64,000 nt of DNA from Bacteroidales bacterium (GCA_004554455.1 SFMG01000001.1:1-64000), one strand, 5' to 3'. Numbered from the stretch's first letter, positions 43,324 through 53,540 are shown. Numbers and translations are program-made. The notes: generated by a model from the sequence alone, not told the origin.

Positions 43324-45468
43324 TCATCTAAGCAGTTTGAGACCTATCCTGTTCCTTTCCGTGTCCACGGAGATCACGCTCACCTTCAGCTGCTGGCGCA
43401 GTTTTACCGCCGAAGACGGGTCGGCTCCGCGGGGTATGCCCATATTCGACACGTGTATGAGTCCCTGTTCGTGTATCCCTATGTCCACAAAGGCTCCGAA
43501 GGCCGTCACATTCGTCACTATGCCCGGCAGTTCCATTCCCGGCCTGAGGTCCTCGATGCTGTGTATGTCTTCGGCGAATGCGAATTCCGCCGCTTCGGCG
43601 CGCGGGTCGCGTCCCGGTTTCGCAAGTTCGCGTATTATGTCGTTAAGCGTCGGGAGGCCGAAACCGCCCTCCACGTATTTTTCCGCCTCTATGCGGCTGC
43701 AGAGTTCCGCATTGCCCACCAGGGTAGCGCTGTCCACGCCCAGGTCCGCGGCCATGCGGTCCACGATATGGTAGCTCTCGGGATGGACGGCGGAGTTGTC
43801 GAGCGGGTTCGCCGCACCCGGGATGCGCAGGAAGCCGGCGCACTGCTCGTAGGCCTTGGCTCCGAGTCTCTTGACCTTGAGCAGATCCTCCCTTGAAGAG
43901 TAAGGTCCGTTCTGCGTCCTGTACTCGACTATATTGCCGGCCAGGACGGAACCTATGCCGGAAACATAGCGCAGCAGCCACGGACTCGCGGTGTTGAGGT
44001 TGACGCCCACGCTGTTCACGCAGCTCTCGACAGTATTGTCCAGGGTCTCCCTGAGCAGGACCTGGTCCACGTCGTGCTGGTACTGCCCCACTCCGAGCGA
44101 CTTCGGGTCTATCTTCACCAGTTCGGCGAGCGGGTCCATCAGGCGCCGGCCTATGCTTACGGCTCCCCTGACCGTCACGTCGTACTGGGGGAACTCCTCT
44201 CTTGCCACCTCTGAGGCGGAGTAGATGGAGGCGCCGTCCTCGCTGACGCTGAAGACGCGGCAGCCCTCCGGTTTCGGCACCCTCTTGAGGAACTCCTCGG
44301 TCTCGCGGCCGGCGGTCCCGTTGCCCACCGCAATCACCTCCACATCGTATCGGGCTATGAGCGAAGACAGGGTCTGTATGGCCTTGACCTTCTCATTTGC
44401 AGGAGGGTGGGGATATATCACGTCGTGATGCAGCAGCTCTCCCTGGGCGTCGAGGCAGACCAGCTTGCAACCGGTCCTGAAGCCCGGGTCTATGGCCAGC
44501 AGGCGCTTCTGTCCCACCGGAGCGGCAAGGAGCAGCTGGCGCAGGTTGGCACCGAAAATCTTTATGGATTCAATGTCCGCCTTCTCTTTCGCGCTGCGTA
44601 TGAGTTCATTGCTCACCGACGGTTCCAGCAGACGCTGGTAGGCGTCCTCGATAGCGGCGCGCAGCTGTTCGGCGACGGCGGGCGCAGGGAAGCGGCGTTC
44701 CTTGCAGAAATCGTAGTATATCTTGTTGCAGGCCTTCTGGGCATCCTGGTCTATATGCAGGCTGATGAAACCCTCGTCCTCCGCCCTGAGCATAGCCAGG
44801 AGCCGGTGGGGAGCCACTTTCGAAAGCAGCTCGCTGCCGTCGAAGAAGGAACGGTATTTCTGGGCCTGAGGATTCTCGCGGCCGGCTTTTGTCGCCTTGA
44901 ATACTATGCGGCGGCTGCCCATCATTCCCCTCAGGGTCTCGCGCACGGCTGCGCTGTCGGAGAATTTCTCGGCTATTATGTCCCTGGCACCGGCAAGGGC
45001 GGCCTCCACGTTTCCGGGTTGTCCTTCCCCGCCGCAGAATCTTTCCGCCTCTGCGGCCGGATTCTGGCAGCGCATTTCATATATGAGCAAGGCCAGAGGC
45101 TCGAGCCCTGCCTCTTTGGCGGCGGTGGCCCTGGTGCGGCGCTTCGGCCTCCAAGGAAGGTAGAGGTCTTCCACTTCCCTGGCATCCACCGAGTTCTCTA
45201 TCCTGGAGCGAAGTTCAGGGGTGAGCGCGTCAGCCTCCTCTATAGTCTTAAGTATCAACTGCTTGCGCTTGTCGAGTTCAGCATAGGCCTCGGACCAGTG
45301 ACGTATCTCAGCAATGGCGACCTCGTCCAGTCCGCCCGTCCTTTCCTTGCGGTAGCGGCTGATGAAAGGAATGGTAGAGCCCTCTTCGAAGAGCTGTATG
45401 CAATTCTCTACCTGCCAGCTGCGGCAAGACGCCTTTTCGGCAATGGCTTTTATATATATATCCTGCAT
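43324..45468 (-). CDS. tex: Tex-family RNA-binding protein
   Basis: 714 residues. Tex N-terminal helical region, an RNase H-like YqgF domain (LLAIDPGFRTGCKLVCLDAQ), an HhH domain (GIGSVLAGNIVEYRTQNGPY), and a C-terminal S1 domain (VTNVTAFGAFVDIGIHEQGL). Tex binds nucleic acid and associates with transcription; its exact job is unsettled. Between the ClC and recR genes, with short gaps. Confidence 0.96.
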   Translation of the reverse strand: MQDIYIKAIAEKASCRSWQVENCIQLFEEGSTIPFISRYRKERTGGLDEVAIAEIRHWSEAYAELDKRKQLILKTIEEADALTPELRSRIENSVDAREVEDLYLPWRPKRRTRATAAKEAGLEPLALLIYEMRCQNPAAEAERFCGGEGQPGNVEAALAGARDIIAEKFSDSAAVRETLRGMMGSRRIVFKATKAGRENPQAQKYRSFFDGSELLSKVAPHRLLAMLRAEDEGFISLHIDQDAQKACNKIYYDFCKERRFPAPAVAEQLRAAIEDAYQRLLEPSVSNELIRSAKEKADIESIKIFGANLRQLLLAAPVGQKRLLAIDPGFRTGCKLVCLDAQGELLHHDVIYPHPPANEKVKAIQTLSSLIARYDVEVIAVGNGTAGRETEEFLKRVPKPEGCRVFSVSEDGASIYSASEVAREEFPQYDVTVRGAVSIGRRLMDPLAELVKIDPKSLGVGQYQHDVDQVLLRETLDNTVESCVNSVGVNLNTASPWLLRYVSGIGSVLAGNIVEYRTQNGPYSSREDLLKVKRLGAKAYEQCAGFLRIPGAANPLDNSAVHPESYHIVDRMAADLGVDSATLVGNAELCSRIEAEKYVEGGFGLPTLNDIIRELAKPGRDPRAEAAEFAFAEDIHSIEDLRPGMELPGIVTNVTAFGAFVDIGIHEQGLIHVSNMGIPRGADPSSAVKLRQQLKVSVISVDTERNRIGLKLLR

Positions 45469-45484
45469 ATTTCAGTATCCGGTG

Positions 45485-47236
45485 TCAATCGTGGGAGACC
45501 TCCTTGAGCTGCGAGCGGTAGGCGGAGAATATCTTGGACTTGGAGACAAAGCCGATGTAGCCGCGCTCCGCATCCACGACTGGAAGGTTCCAGGCCCCCG
45601 TCTTTTCGAACTTGTGCATCACGCTGTCCATCTTCTCGTCCACATAGACGTAGGCCGGCGCCGACTTCATAAAGTTATAGACGTGCAGGGTGTCGTATTC
45701 GCTCCTGCGGAACATGTCCCTGCGTATGTCCTCGAGGGAGACATAGCCCTGGAAGCGGTTTCGGGAATCCAGGACAGGGAAGATGTTGCGGCTGGAAGAC
45801 TCCACCGCCTTTACCAGCTGGCCCAGGGTGTCGTCTATGTGCACCATACGGAAATCCGACTCTATGAGTTCGGAGGTCTTCAGCAGGGTGAGCACCGCCT
45901 GGTCGCTGTCGTGAGTGAGCAGCTCGCCCCTGTTGGCTATACGCTTTGTATATATGGAATATTTCTCGAACATCCTCGTCAGGCCGTAGGAGACGGTCGA
46001 GGTGAGGATGAGAGGGATCAGCAGGCCGTAGCCGCCGGAAATCTCGGCAATGAGGAATATGGCCGTCATCGGAGCCTGCATCACGCCGGCCATCATTCCG
46101 GCCATTCCCACGAGCACGAAGTTCTGCTCGGGAACCGGATGGACTGCCCCGGCACCCAGTACCAGATTGAGGGTCCTGGCCACAACGAAGCCGGCGATTC
46201 CGCCCACGAAAAGGGTAGGTCCGAAGGTACCGCCGACTCCTCCTCCGGCATTGGTGAAGGACATTGAGAAGACCTTCAGCAGCATTACCAGAAGGAAGAA
46301 CACAGGCACGGACCAGCTTCTGTCAAGCATTCCGCTCAGTACGGAAACGCCTTCGTAGGAAGGCTGCTGGCCGTTGAGCAGGGTAGAAAGCACCCCGTAA
46401 CCCTCGCCGTAGAGCGGAGGAAAGAGGAAAATCAGCAGGCCCAGGCTCAGGGCGGAGAGGAACCAGCGCAGGTAGATGCTGCCTATGTTCCTTATCCTGT
46501 CCTCAAGCCACAGCGTGGTCCTGGTGAAATAGAGCGAGCCCAGGGCACAGAAGACCGCGAGCACTATATAGAACGGTATGTTCCTCATTTCGAAAGGAGC
46601 CAGGGCCGATTCGAAAGGCACCGTAGGCCCGAGCAGCAGATAGGACACCACCGTCGCGGACACAGTGGAGAGCAGCAACGGCAGTATGGACGACATTGAG
46701 ATGTTGAAGAGCAGTATCTCCAGCGTGAAAAGTACGCCGGCCATAGGGGCCTTGAATATGCCTGCCACGGCACCGGCGGCTCCGCAGCCGACCAGTATGG
46801 TCATATTCTTGTAAGAGAGTCCCATCTTGCGGGCGACGTTGGAACCGATCGCGGCTCCGGTATAGACTATAGGGGCCTCGGCTCCCACCGAGCCGCCGAG
46901 TCCTATGGTCACGCAGCTGGAGAGCAGGGAGCTCCACATATTGTGGGCCTTGATCCTCGACTCGTTCTTGGAAACGGCCACCAGCACCTTGGTAACGCCG
47001 TGGCCTATGTTGTCGCGTATTATGTAGTGGACGAAGAGCATTGAAAGGAACATACCTATGCCCGGAAAGACCAGCATAAGCAGTCCCCTGGAGGAACACA
47101 GGCCCTCCACCCCCTCCTGCATCAGTTCTATGCCCGTCTTGAGCAGCACGGCAGCAAGGCCGCAGGCCAGTCCCACGAGAAGGGAAAGAACCAGCAGCAG
47201 ATCATTCTCGCTGAGCAGTGAACTGATTTTCTTCAT
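45485..47236 (-). CDS. ClC-family chloride channel/antiporter with CBS pair
   Basis: About 583 residues from MKKISSLLSENDLLLVLSLL. The ClC membrane core (to about 430) has GLGGSVGAEAPIVYTGAAIG (selectivity helix with Glu), GCGAAGAVAGIFKAPMAGVL, and GGVGGTFGPTLFVGGI. Two CBS domains form the tail (VDDTLGQLVKA-like and VDEKMDSVMHKFEKTGAW), which usually bind adenine nucleotides. It moves Cl- with or without proton exchange. First gene of a minus-strand unit with tex and recR. Confidence 0.94.
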   Translation of the reverse strand: MKKISSLLSENDLLLVLSLLVGLACGLAAVLLKTGIELMQEGVEGLCSSRGLLMLVFPGIGMFLSMLFVHYIIRDNIGHGVTKVLVAVSKNESRIKAHNMWSSLLSSCVTIGLGGSVGAEAPIVYTGAAIGSNVARKMGLSYKNMTILVGCGAAGAVAGIFKAPMAGVLFTLEILLFNISMSSILPLLLSTVSATVVSYLLLGPTVPFESALAPFEMRNIPFYIVLAVFCALGSLYFTRTTLWLEDRIRNIGSIYLRWFLSALSLGLLIFLFPPLYGEGYGVLSTLLNGQQPSYEGVSVLSGMLDRSWSVPVFFLLVMLLKVFSMSFTNAGGGVGGTFGPTLFVGGIAGFVVARTLNLVLGAGAVHPVPEQNFVLVGMAGMMAGVMQAPMTAIFLIAEISGGYGLLIPLILTSTVSYGLTRMFEKYSIYTKRIANRGELLTHDSDQAVLTLLKTSELIESDFRMVHIDDTLGQLVKAVESSSRNIFPVLDSRNRFQGYVSLEDIRRDMFRRSEYDTLHVYNFMKSAPAYVYVDEKMDSVMHKFEKTGAWNLPVVDAERGYIGFVSKSKIFSAYRSQLKEVSHD

Positions 47237-47253
47237 ATACCGATACAGACTTG

Positions 47254-47261
47254 CAAAATTA
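47254..47261 (-). promoter_or_regulatory. Bacteroidota -7 box (TAATTTTG) for the ClC-tex-recR unit
   Basis: A TAnnTTTG match on the minus strand, 18 bases before the ATG at 47236. Confidence 0.5.
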
Positions 47262-47347
47262 TCAAATCCGCCGAGAAAAGCAAAAAAGAAAGGATGCCGA
47301 AGGCACGTGGCCATCGACATCCCCTGTGCTTTCTATCAGGAACGGAA

Positions 47348-47695
47348 TCACTCGCCATCCGAGGCGTCGTCGTCATCCGAGCCGTACTGCGAAATGTTGT
47401 CGTCAGGAAGTGAAGCTTCCTCGCCGTCGTTTCCATCGACGTCATCCCCGCTTTCCTCATCAAGCCACTTGTTGAGATCTTCCTTGTCATCCACATTTAT
47501 CTTGACCTTCACAAGATAAATGGCATCAGGAATCTCCACGGTGACGGTATAGATGCTCGTTCCGTCCGGTTTGTCAATCTTTCTTACATCTGGGAGAAAG
47601 TCCGCCAATCCCCTCGGGTACTTCTCTGCAAACGCTGCTGCGAGTTCCTCCGACATGTTCTCGTAGCTTACCATTGCGTGTTTCTTCTTATCCAT
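47348..47695 (-). CDS. Small acidic-tailed protein, unknown
   Basis: About 115 residues from MDKKKHAMVSYENMSEELAA. A compact N-terminal half (YPRGLADFLPDVRKIDKPDG, then a beta-rich YTVTVEIPDAIYLVKVKINV) is followed by an Asp/Glu/Ser tail. It resembles a small conserved Bacteroidota family known to me only as hypothetical. A longer start at 47725 is possible but adds unlike residues. It lies 64 bases after ygiQ and before the ClC gene. Confidence 0.75.
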   Translation of the reverse strand: MDKKKHAMVSYENMSEELAAAFAEKYPRGLADFLPDVRKIDKPDGTSIYTVTVEIPDAIYLVKVKINVDDKEDLNKWLDEESGDDVDGNDGEEASLPDDNISQYGSDDDDASDGE

Positions 47696-47759
47696 AGCTG
47701 ACTGTGTTATCAAAAACGTGTGCAATAATAGGACATTTTTCCGAATGCAGAAAAAAAGC

Positions 47760-49481
47760 TCAGTGTTTTTTGAAAAAAAATGATTTCTGCCGGCGTTTTC
47801 CCTCTATGTCCCTCTCCACGAAGACGCTTTTTCCGCTCTTTGGATCGATGCCGCTGTAGAACATCACCGAAGAAACCGTCATAGGGGTGGGAGTGAAGTC
47901 CTGGACCTGGTCCATATACAGTCCCCTGAGCGCCTTGTTGCGCGAGAGTTTCTCCATTTCCCTCATACCGCAGCCGGGATGGGCGGAGATGAAGTAGGGA
48001 ACGAGCTCGCATTTCCGTCCGGAACGGGCCACAATGCGGTCGAATTCGCCGCGCAGCCTTTCGAAGAGGGCGAAGGACGGCTTGGCCATAAGTCTGAGCA
48101 CATTGTCCTCGGTGTGTTCCGGAGCCACTTTCAGACGACCCGAAGTGTGTTCCAGTATGAGTTCCTTCAGATAGGCCTCCGAACTGTCGTCCACATAGCC
48201 CTTTTCGTCGAGGAAGAGGTCGTAGCGTATGCCGCTGCCTATGTAGGCGTGGCGTATGCCCTTTACGGAAGCTATGCGCGAATAGAGGCGCAGCAGACGT
48301 TCGTGGGAGCGGTCCATATTCCTGCAGGGCGCAGGGAAGAGGCAGGACTGGCGGCGGCACCTGGCACAGAGTTCAGGGTCGCGGCCCCGCATCCCGTACA
48401 TATTGGCGGTAGGCGCGCCGACGTCGGATATATTGCCTGCGAAGCCGGGGAGGGAGGTCATATCCCTTATTTCGCGTATGATGGAATCTTCGCTGCGCGA
48501 CTGTATGAACTTGCCCTGGTGGGCGGCGATAGTGCAGAAATTGCAGCCTCCGAAACAGCCTCGGTGCGTGGTGACCGAGAACTTGATCATATCGTAGGCC
48601 GGTATGCGGTGGCCCTTGTAGCGAGGATGCGGCAGCTTGGTGTAAGGCAGGTCCCAGAAAGAGTCCATTTCCTCCTGAGTTGCAGGCGGATAGGACGGAT
48701 TCACCTGCACGTAGCCGTCGCCGACCGGCTCCACCAGCACCGGAGGGTTCAGCATATTGGCAGCAGTCTCTATTATATTGAAATTCTCCGCAAAGGCCTT
48801 TTTGTCCTTCAGGCAGCACTCGTAGGAGTGGAGGAATACGGCGCCTTCGGTACGGCAGCGTCCGCTCATCCGGAAGGCCAGCTGGGGGATGCGGCGCATA
48901 TCCGAAGGCTTGCGGTCCGCTTCGATGGCGCGCGTCAGTTCCAGCATAGGCCTCTCCCCCATACCGTAGCAGAGCCAGTCGGCGCCGCTGCTCACGAGCA
49001 CCGAAGGCATAAGGCAGTCCTTCCAGTAGTCGTAGTGGGTGAGGCGCCTCAACGAGGCCTCGATGCCGCCGATCACGACAGGCACGTCGGGATATAGCTG
49101 TTTGAGAATACGGGTATATACGCTGACCGCGTAGTCCGGCCTCGCCCCCGCCCGTCCGTCGGGCGTGTAGGCGTCGTCGCTGCGCAGACGTTTCGACGCG
49201 GTGTAGTGATTGACCATCGAGTCCATAGCTCCCGCATTCACTCCGAAATAGAGGCGGGGACGGCCCAGTTTGCGGAAGTCGCGCAGGTCGTCCCTCCAGT
49301 TGGGCTGGGGAACCACTGCCACCCTGTAGCCCCACTTCTGGAGCCATCTGGCGATTACGGCGGTACCGAAAGAAGGGTGGTCCACGAAGGCGTCACCGCT
49401 GAAGAGGATGACGTCTATCCAGTCCCACCCGAGCTTTTCCACCTCCTTAACGGAGGTAGGTATCATATATGCTTCTGCCAT
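47760..49481 (-). CDS. ygiQ: YgiQ-family radical SAM protein
   Basis: 573 residues. N-terminal UPF0313 domain (WDWIDVILFSGDAFVDHPSF) with a B12-like strand. The radical-SAM cluster motif C-x3-C-x2-C is at about 309-316 (TTHRGCFGGCNFCTIAAHQG). GGIEASLRRLTHYDYW and APEHTEDNVLRLMAKPSF are typical of YgiQ. The function of the family is not known. It is the last gene of a degP-rpoD-argS-ygiQ run. Confidence 0.92.
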   Translation of the reverse strand: MAEAYMIPTSVKEVEKLGWDWIDVILFSGDAFVDHPSFGTAVIARWLQKWGYRVAVVPQPNWRDDLRDFRKLGRPRLYFGVNAGAMDSMVNHYTASKRLRSDDAYTPDGRAGARPDYAVSVYTRILKQLYPDVPVVIGGIEASLRRLTHYDYWKDCLMPSVLVSSGADWLCYGMGERPMLELTRAIEADRKPSDMRRIPQLAFRMSGRCRTEGAVFLHSYECCLKDKKAFAENFNIIETAANMLNPPVLVEPVGDGYVQVNPSYPPATQEEMDSFWDLPYTKLPHPRYKGHRIPAYDMIKFSVTTHRGCFGGCNFCTIAAHQGKFIQSRSEDSIIREIRDMTSLPGFAGNISDVGAPTANMYGMRGRDPELCARCRRQSCLFPAPCRNMDRSHERLLRLYSRIASVKGIRHAYIGSGIRYDLFLDEKGYVDDSSEAYLKELILEHTSGRLKVAPEHTEDNVLRLMAKPSFALFERLRGEFDRIVARSGRKCELVPYFISAHPGCGMREMEKLSRNKALRGLYMDQVQDFTPTPMTVSSVMFYSGIDPKSGKSVFVERDIEGKRRQKSFFFKKH

Positions 49482-49487
49482 AAAGGC

Positions 49488-51218
49488 TTACATCCTTTCC
49501 GGAAGTTCGATTCCGAGCAGTCCCATAGCCTTGGAGAGCAGCTTGGCAACCAGTGAGATAAGTTCCAGTCTCATCGAGAGCAGTCTGGAATCAGGCTCCC
49601 TGAGTATGGACACGTCGTGATAGTACTGGTTGAATTCCTTGGCCAGTTCGTAGGAGTAGTTGGCCAGCACGGCCGGAGAGAAAGAGTCGGCGGCCTCCTG
49701 CAGTCTGGCCGGATAGGCAGAGAGCAGCTTCACGAGACGTATCTCCTTGGGACTGAGCTGCACGAGCGGGTCGAGAGCCGGAGCAAAGCCCTGCTCTCCG
49801 GCCTTGCGCAGTATGCTGCAGATTCTGGCGTGGGTGTACTGGATGAACGGACCGGTGTTGCCGTTGAAGTCGATGGACTCCTTAGGGTCGAAGAGCATGG
49901 TCTTCTTCGGGTCCACCTTGAGTATGAAGTACTTGAGAGCGCCCAGACCTATCACGTGGTAGAGCTTGTCCTTTTCCTCTTCGGAGAGATCGGCGAGCTT
50001 GCCGGAGGCCTCCGAAGTGGCCTTGGCCTGAAGGTACATCTCCCGTATCAGGTCGTCTGCATCCACTACGGTTCCCTCGCGGCTCTTCATCTTGCCCTCA
50101 GGGAGTTCCACCATTCCGTAGCTGAGATGGTAGATCCTGGAGGCCCAGTCGAAGCCGAGCTTCGCGAGTATGAGCTTGAGCACCTGGAAGTGATAGTCCT
50201 GCTCGTTGCCCACCACATAGACGTGGGAATCGAGGTGGTTCTCCGCAAAGCGGCGCTCGGCAGTGCCCAGGTCCTGGGTGATGTACACCGAAGTGCCGTC
50301 GGAACGCTGCACTATCTTCCTGTCCAGGCCGTCCCCGGTGAGGTCGCACCATACGGAACCGTCCGGGTCCTTGACGAAGACTCCCATTTCCAGGCCCTTC
50401 TGCACGAGTTCCTTGCCGAGGAGGTAGGTATCGTGCTCGTAATAGACCTTGTCGAAGCTTATGCCCAGGGCCCTGTAGGTCTGGTCGAAGCCTTCGAACA
50501 CCCAGGAGTTCATCATAGACCAGAGGGCGCGCACCTCAGGATCTCCCGCTTCCCAATCGACGAGCATCTTGTGCACGTCCTCAAGAACGGCCGGGTTCTC
50601 CTTCTCCATCCTGGCGTACTCGACATAGCAGTCGCCCACCAGATGGTCGCCCTTCTTGCCCGTGCTTTCCGGAGTGGCGCCGTTGAAGCGCTTCTGCCAG
50701 GCATACATGCTCTTGCATATATGCACTCCCCTGTCGTTCACGAGCGTGGTCTTGATCACCTTGTTTCCGGCTGCCTTCAGTATGTCGGAAACGCTGGCTC
50801 CGAGGAGGTTGTTGCGTACGTGTCCAAGGTGCAGGGGCTTGTTGGTGTTCGGGGAGGAGAACTCCACCATCACCGTCCTGCCCGTAGGCTGCAGCGACCC
50901 GAAATCCGCGTCGGAAGCTATCCCGGCGAGGGATTCGTTCCAGTAGAGATTGGAAAGGCAGAGGTTCAGGAAGCCCTTCACGCAATTGTAGGATGAGATT
51001 TCCGGAACATTCTCAAGCAGGTACGCGCCTATGGCGTTGCCCGTGTTCTCAGGAGATGTCCTGGATATCTTCAGAAGGGGAAACACCACCAGAGTGTAGT
51101 CCCCTTCGAATTCTTTTCTTGTAACCTGGACCTGAAGGTCCGAAGCCTGCATATCTGCGCCGTAAAGCTCCTTCACGGCAAGCACCGCCTTCGATGCGAT
51201 GAACTGTTCTGCTGTCAT
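49488..51218 (-). CDS. argS: Arginyl-tRNA synthetase
   Basis: 576 residues. An N-terminal Arg-tRNA-synt additional domain is followed by the class I HIGH motif as NKPLHLGHVRNNLLGASVSD near 125, the KMSKS-like GKMKSREGTVVDADD near 370, and a C-terminal anticodon-binding DALR domain (YSYELAKEFNQYYHDVSIL). It starts right at the rpoD stop, with no gap. Confidence 0.98.
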   Translation of the reverse strand: MTAEQFIASKAVLAVKELYGADMQASDLQVQVTRKEFEGDYTLVVFPLLKISRTSPENTGNAIGAYLLENVPEISSYNCVKGFLNLCLSNLYWNESLAGIASDADFGSLQPTGRTVMVEFSSPNTNKPLHLGHVRNNLLGASVSDILKAAGNKVIKTTLVNDRGVHICKSMYAWQKRFNGATPESTGKKGDHLVGDCYVEYARMEKENPAVLEDVHKMLVDWEAGDPEVRALWSMMNSWVFEGFDQTYRALGISFDKVYYEHDTYLLGKELVQKGLEMGVFVKDPDGSVWCDLTGDGLDRKIVQRSDGTSVYITQDLGTAERRFAENHLDSHVYVVGNEQDYHFQVLKLILAKLGFDWASRIYHLSYGMVELPEGKMKSREGTVVDADDLIREMYLQAKATSEASGKLADLSEEEKDKLYHVIGLGALKYFILKVDPKKTMLFDPKESIDFNGNTGPFIQYTHARICSILRKAGEQGFAPALDPLVQLSPKEIRLVKLLSAYPARLQEAADSFSPAVLANYSYELAKEFNQYYHDVSILREPDSRLLSMRLELISLVAKLLSKAMGLLGIELPERM

Positions 51219-52079
51219 TTAACCGAGATAGCTCTTGAGAAGTTTGCACCTAGAGTTCTGTTTGAGCCGGCGTATCGCCTTCTCCTTGATCTGACGGACA
51301 CGCTCCCTGGTGAGGTTGAATTTCTCACCTATCTCCTCAAGCGTCATCTCCTGGCATCCTATGCCGAAGAAGTACTTGATGATGTCCCTCTCGCGCGGGG
51401 CGAGGGTGGAAAGGGCGCGCTCTATCTCCTTGTTGAGAGACTCGTTCACCAGACCGCGGTCCGCACTAGGGGAATCGTCGTTCACCAGCACGTCCAGCAG
51501 GCTGTTGTCCTCACCCTCTACGAACGGGGCGTCCACGGATACGTGGCGTCCGGAAACCCTGAGGGTGTCGGCGATCTTCTCTTTCGGAACGTCGATCATT
51601 TCCGCGAGCTCCTCACTGGTAGGCATACGCTCGTATTCCTGCTCGAACTTTCCGAGTGCCTTGTTTATCTTGTTCAGGGAACCTACCTGATTCAGAGGCA
51701 GACGTACTATGCGGGACTGCTCCGCGAGGGCCTGGAGTATGGACTGGCGTATCCACCAGACTGCATACGAAATGAATTTGAATCCTCGCGTCTCATCGAA
51801 TTTCTCGGCCGCCTTGATCAGTCCGAGGTTGCCCTCGTTGATAAGGTCCGGGAGGCTCAGGCCCTGGTTCTGGTACTGTTTTGCCACGGATACCACGAAC
51901 CTCAGGTTTGCTCTCGTGAGTTTCTCCAAGGCCGCCTGGTCGCCCTTCCTAATGCGCTGGGCGAGCTCGACCTCCTCCTCTACGGTGATGAGTTCTTCCC
52001 TGCCGATCTCCTGGAGATATTTGTCCAGCGACGCACTCTCCCTGTTGGTGATCGACTTTGTAATCTTAAGTTGCCTCAT
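51219..52079 (-). CDS. rpoD: Primary sigma-70 factor (short Bacteroidota RpoD)
   Basis: 286 residues, the short form of Bacteroidota. Region 1.2 (SLDKYLQEIGREELITVEEE), region 2 with NLRFVVSVAKQYQNQGLSLP and FDETRGFKFISYAVWWIRQS, region 3, and region 4.2 (MTLEEIGEKFNLTRERVRQI) are all present; region 1.1 is absent. It recognises the TTG/TAnnTTTG promoters seen in this window. Located 9 bases after the DegP gene. Confidence 0.98.
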   Translation of the reverse strand: MRQLKITKSITNRESASLDKYLQEIGREELITVEEEVELAQRIRKGDQAALEKLTRANLRFVVSVAKQYQNQGLSLPDLINEGNLGLIKAAEKFDETRGFKFISYAVWWIRQSILQALAEQSRIVRLPLNQVGSLNKINKALGKFEQEYERMPTSEELAEMIDVPKEKIADTLRVSGRHVSVDAPFVEGEDNSLLDVLVNDDSPSADRGLVNESLNKEIERALSTLAPRERDIIKYFFGIGCQEMTLEEIGEKFNLTRERVRQIKEKAIRRLKQNSRCKLLKSYLG

Positions 52080-52088
52080 TGATCAGTT

Positions 52089-53540
52089 CTACTTTGCGAA
52101 GCCGAAGTAGCTGGCCTTGCCCGATTTGCTCACGCCCTCGACGTAAACCGCCCTGTCCGACTTCTTGATAATGTTCATAATGTCTTTCGGGCTGCTTACG
52201 GCTTCGTTGTTCACATACAGGATGACAAATCCTTCGCTCACGCCGGCCTCAGCCAGCTTGCCTGGGCCTACGGATACCACTTCGACACCCTTGCGGAGAC
52301 CCAGACGCCTGAGCGTCTCCTCCGGAGCTGTCCTGATCTTTGCGCCATAGAAAGCCACCGAGCCATCCTCTGCAACGGTACCAGTCTCTGCGGATACGGA
52401 CTTGAACACCACATCCAGGACTTTCTCCTTTCCATCCCTTATGACGGTAAGCTTTGCGCTGTCGCCCGGATGGTAGCTGTTGACTTTCTCCTGTACGGAA
52501 GCCGCATCCCTGACGGCGGTGGAATCGATGCGCACGAGCACGTCGCCCTTCTTTACGCCGGCCTTGTCTGCTGCGCTGCCTGTAGCAACCTCGTTAATAT
52601 ATACTCCGTTTACGGAAGAAAGTTTCAATTCGGAAGCCTTTTTTTCGTCAATGTTCTGCATGGTTATGCCCAGAACCGCACGTTTCACGCTGCCGAAGTC
52701 TATCAGATCGGAAACGATCCTCCTGACTATGTTCACCGGCACCGCGAAAGAATAGCCGGTGTAGGACCCGGTCTGGGAGATGATGGCAGTGTTGATGCCC
52801 ACCAGTTCCCCGGACTTGTTCACGAGGGCTCCGCCACTGTTGCCCGGATTCACGGCCGCATCGGTCTGGATGAAGGATTCGATCTTGAACTCACCGCTGT
52901 AGTTAGGCATCGAGCGGCCCTTTGCGCTGACTATTCCGGCCGTGATGGTGGAACGCAGGTCGTAAGGGCTGCCTATGGCTATCACCCATTCGCCCAGACG
53001 GAGACGGTCGGAATCGCCCATCGGAACGGTAGGGAGGCCCTGCGCGTCGATCTTTATGAGGGCTACGTCGGTGGCCGGGTCGCTGCCCACGAGGGTGGCG
53101 GCATAGGTCTGGTTGCTGTTCAGGGTGACCTCTATCTTGGAGGCATTCTCAATCACGTGGTTGTTGGTCACGATGTAGCCGTCCGGGCGTATGATCACAC
53201 CAGAGCCGCTGCCTACCCTCTCTCTCTGCTGGGGCGTGCCCTCATATCCGAAAAAGAAATCGAATATGGAGGACGGGGCTGACACCTTGTCAGTGACAGT
53301 CACCTTTACATAGACCACCGCATCCACGGCCGACTCTGCGGCATAGGTGAAATCCGGATAGTTGTCAAGCGAGAGATTGACCGTGCGGAAGGCCGGATCG
53401 CCGGGATACTGACGGACTTCCGTGGAGTCACTCTGGCCGGACGGATGGGAAAGCGCTGAGGGCGCGAAGCGTATCACGCACAGGGAAGCGAGGGCTGCGG
53501 CAAGCGCGCAGCAGACGACTGTAATGACATTTCTTTTCAT
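52089..53540 (-). CDS. degP: DegP/HtrA-family periplasmic serine protease
   Basis: About 483 residues from MKRNVITVVCCALAAALASL. One N-terminal signal/anchor helix; trypsin-like triad His128 (TNNHVIEN), Asp158 (ATDVALIKID), Ser235 (NPGNSGGALV); two PDZ domains around 270-380 and 400-483. It degrades or refolds misfolded envelope proteins. The frame is open upstream to 53636 but those residues have no signal-peptide character. First gene of the unit leading to rpoD. Confidence 0.95.
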   Translation of the reverse strand: MKRNVITVVCCALAAALASLCVIRFAPSALSHPSGQSDSTEVRQYPGDPAFRTVNLSLDNYPDFTYAAESAVDAVVYVKVTVTDKVSAPSSIFDFFFGYEGTPQQRERVGSGSGVIIRPDGYIVTNNHVIENASKIEVTLNSNQTYAATLVGSDPATDVALIKIDAQGLPTVPMGDSDRLRLGEWVIAIGSPYDLRSTITAGIVSAKGRSMPNYSGEFKIESFIQTDAAVNPGNSGGALVNKSGELVGINTAIISQTGSYTGYSFAVPVNIVRRIVSDLIDFGSVKRAVLGITMQNIDEKKASELKLSSVNGVYINEVATGSAADKAGVKKGDVLVRIDSTAVRDAASVQEKVNSYHPGDSAKLTVIRDGKEKVLDVVFKSVSAETGTVAEDGSVAFYGAKIRTAPEETLRRLGLRKGVEVVSVGPGKLAEAGVSEGFVILYVNNEAVSSPKDIMNIIKKSDRAVYVEGVSKSGKASYFGFAK

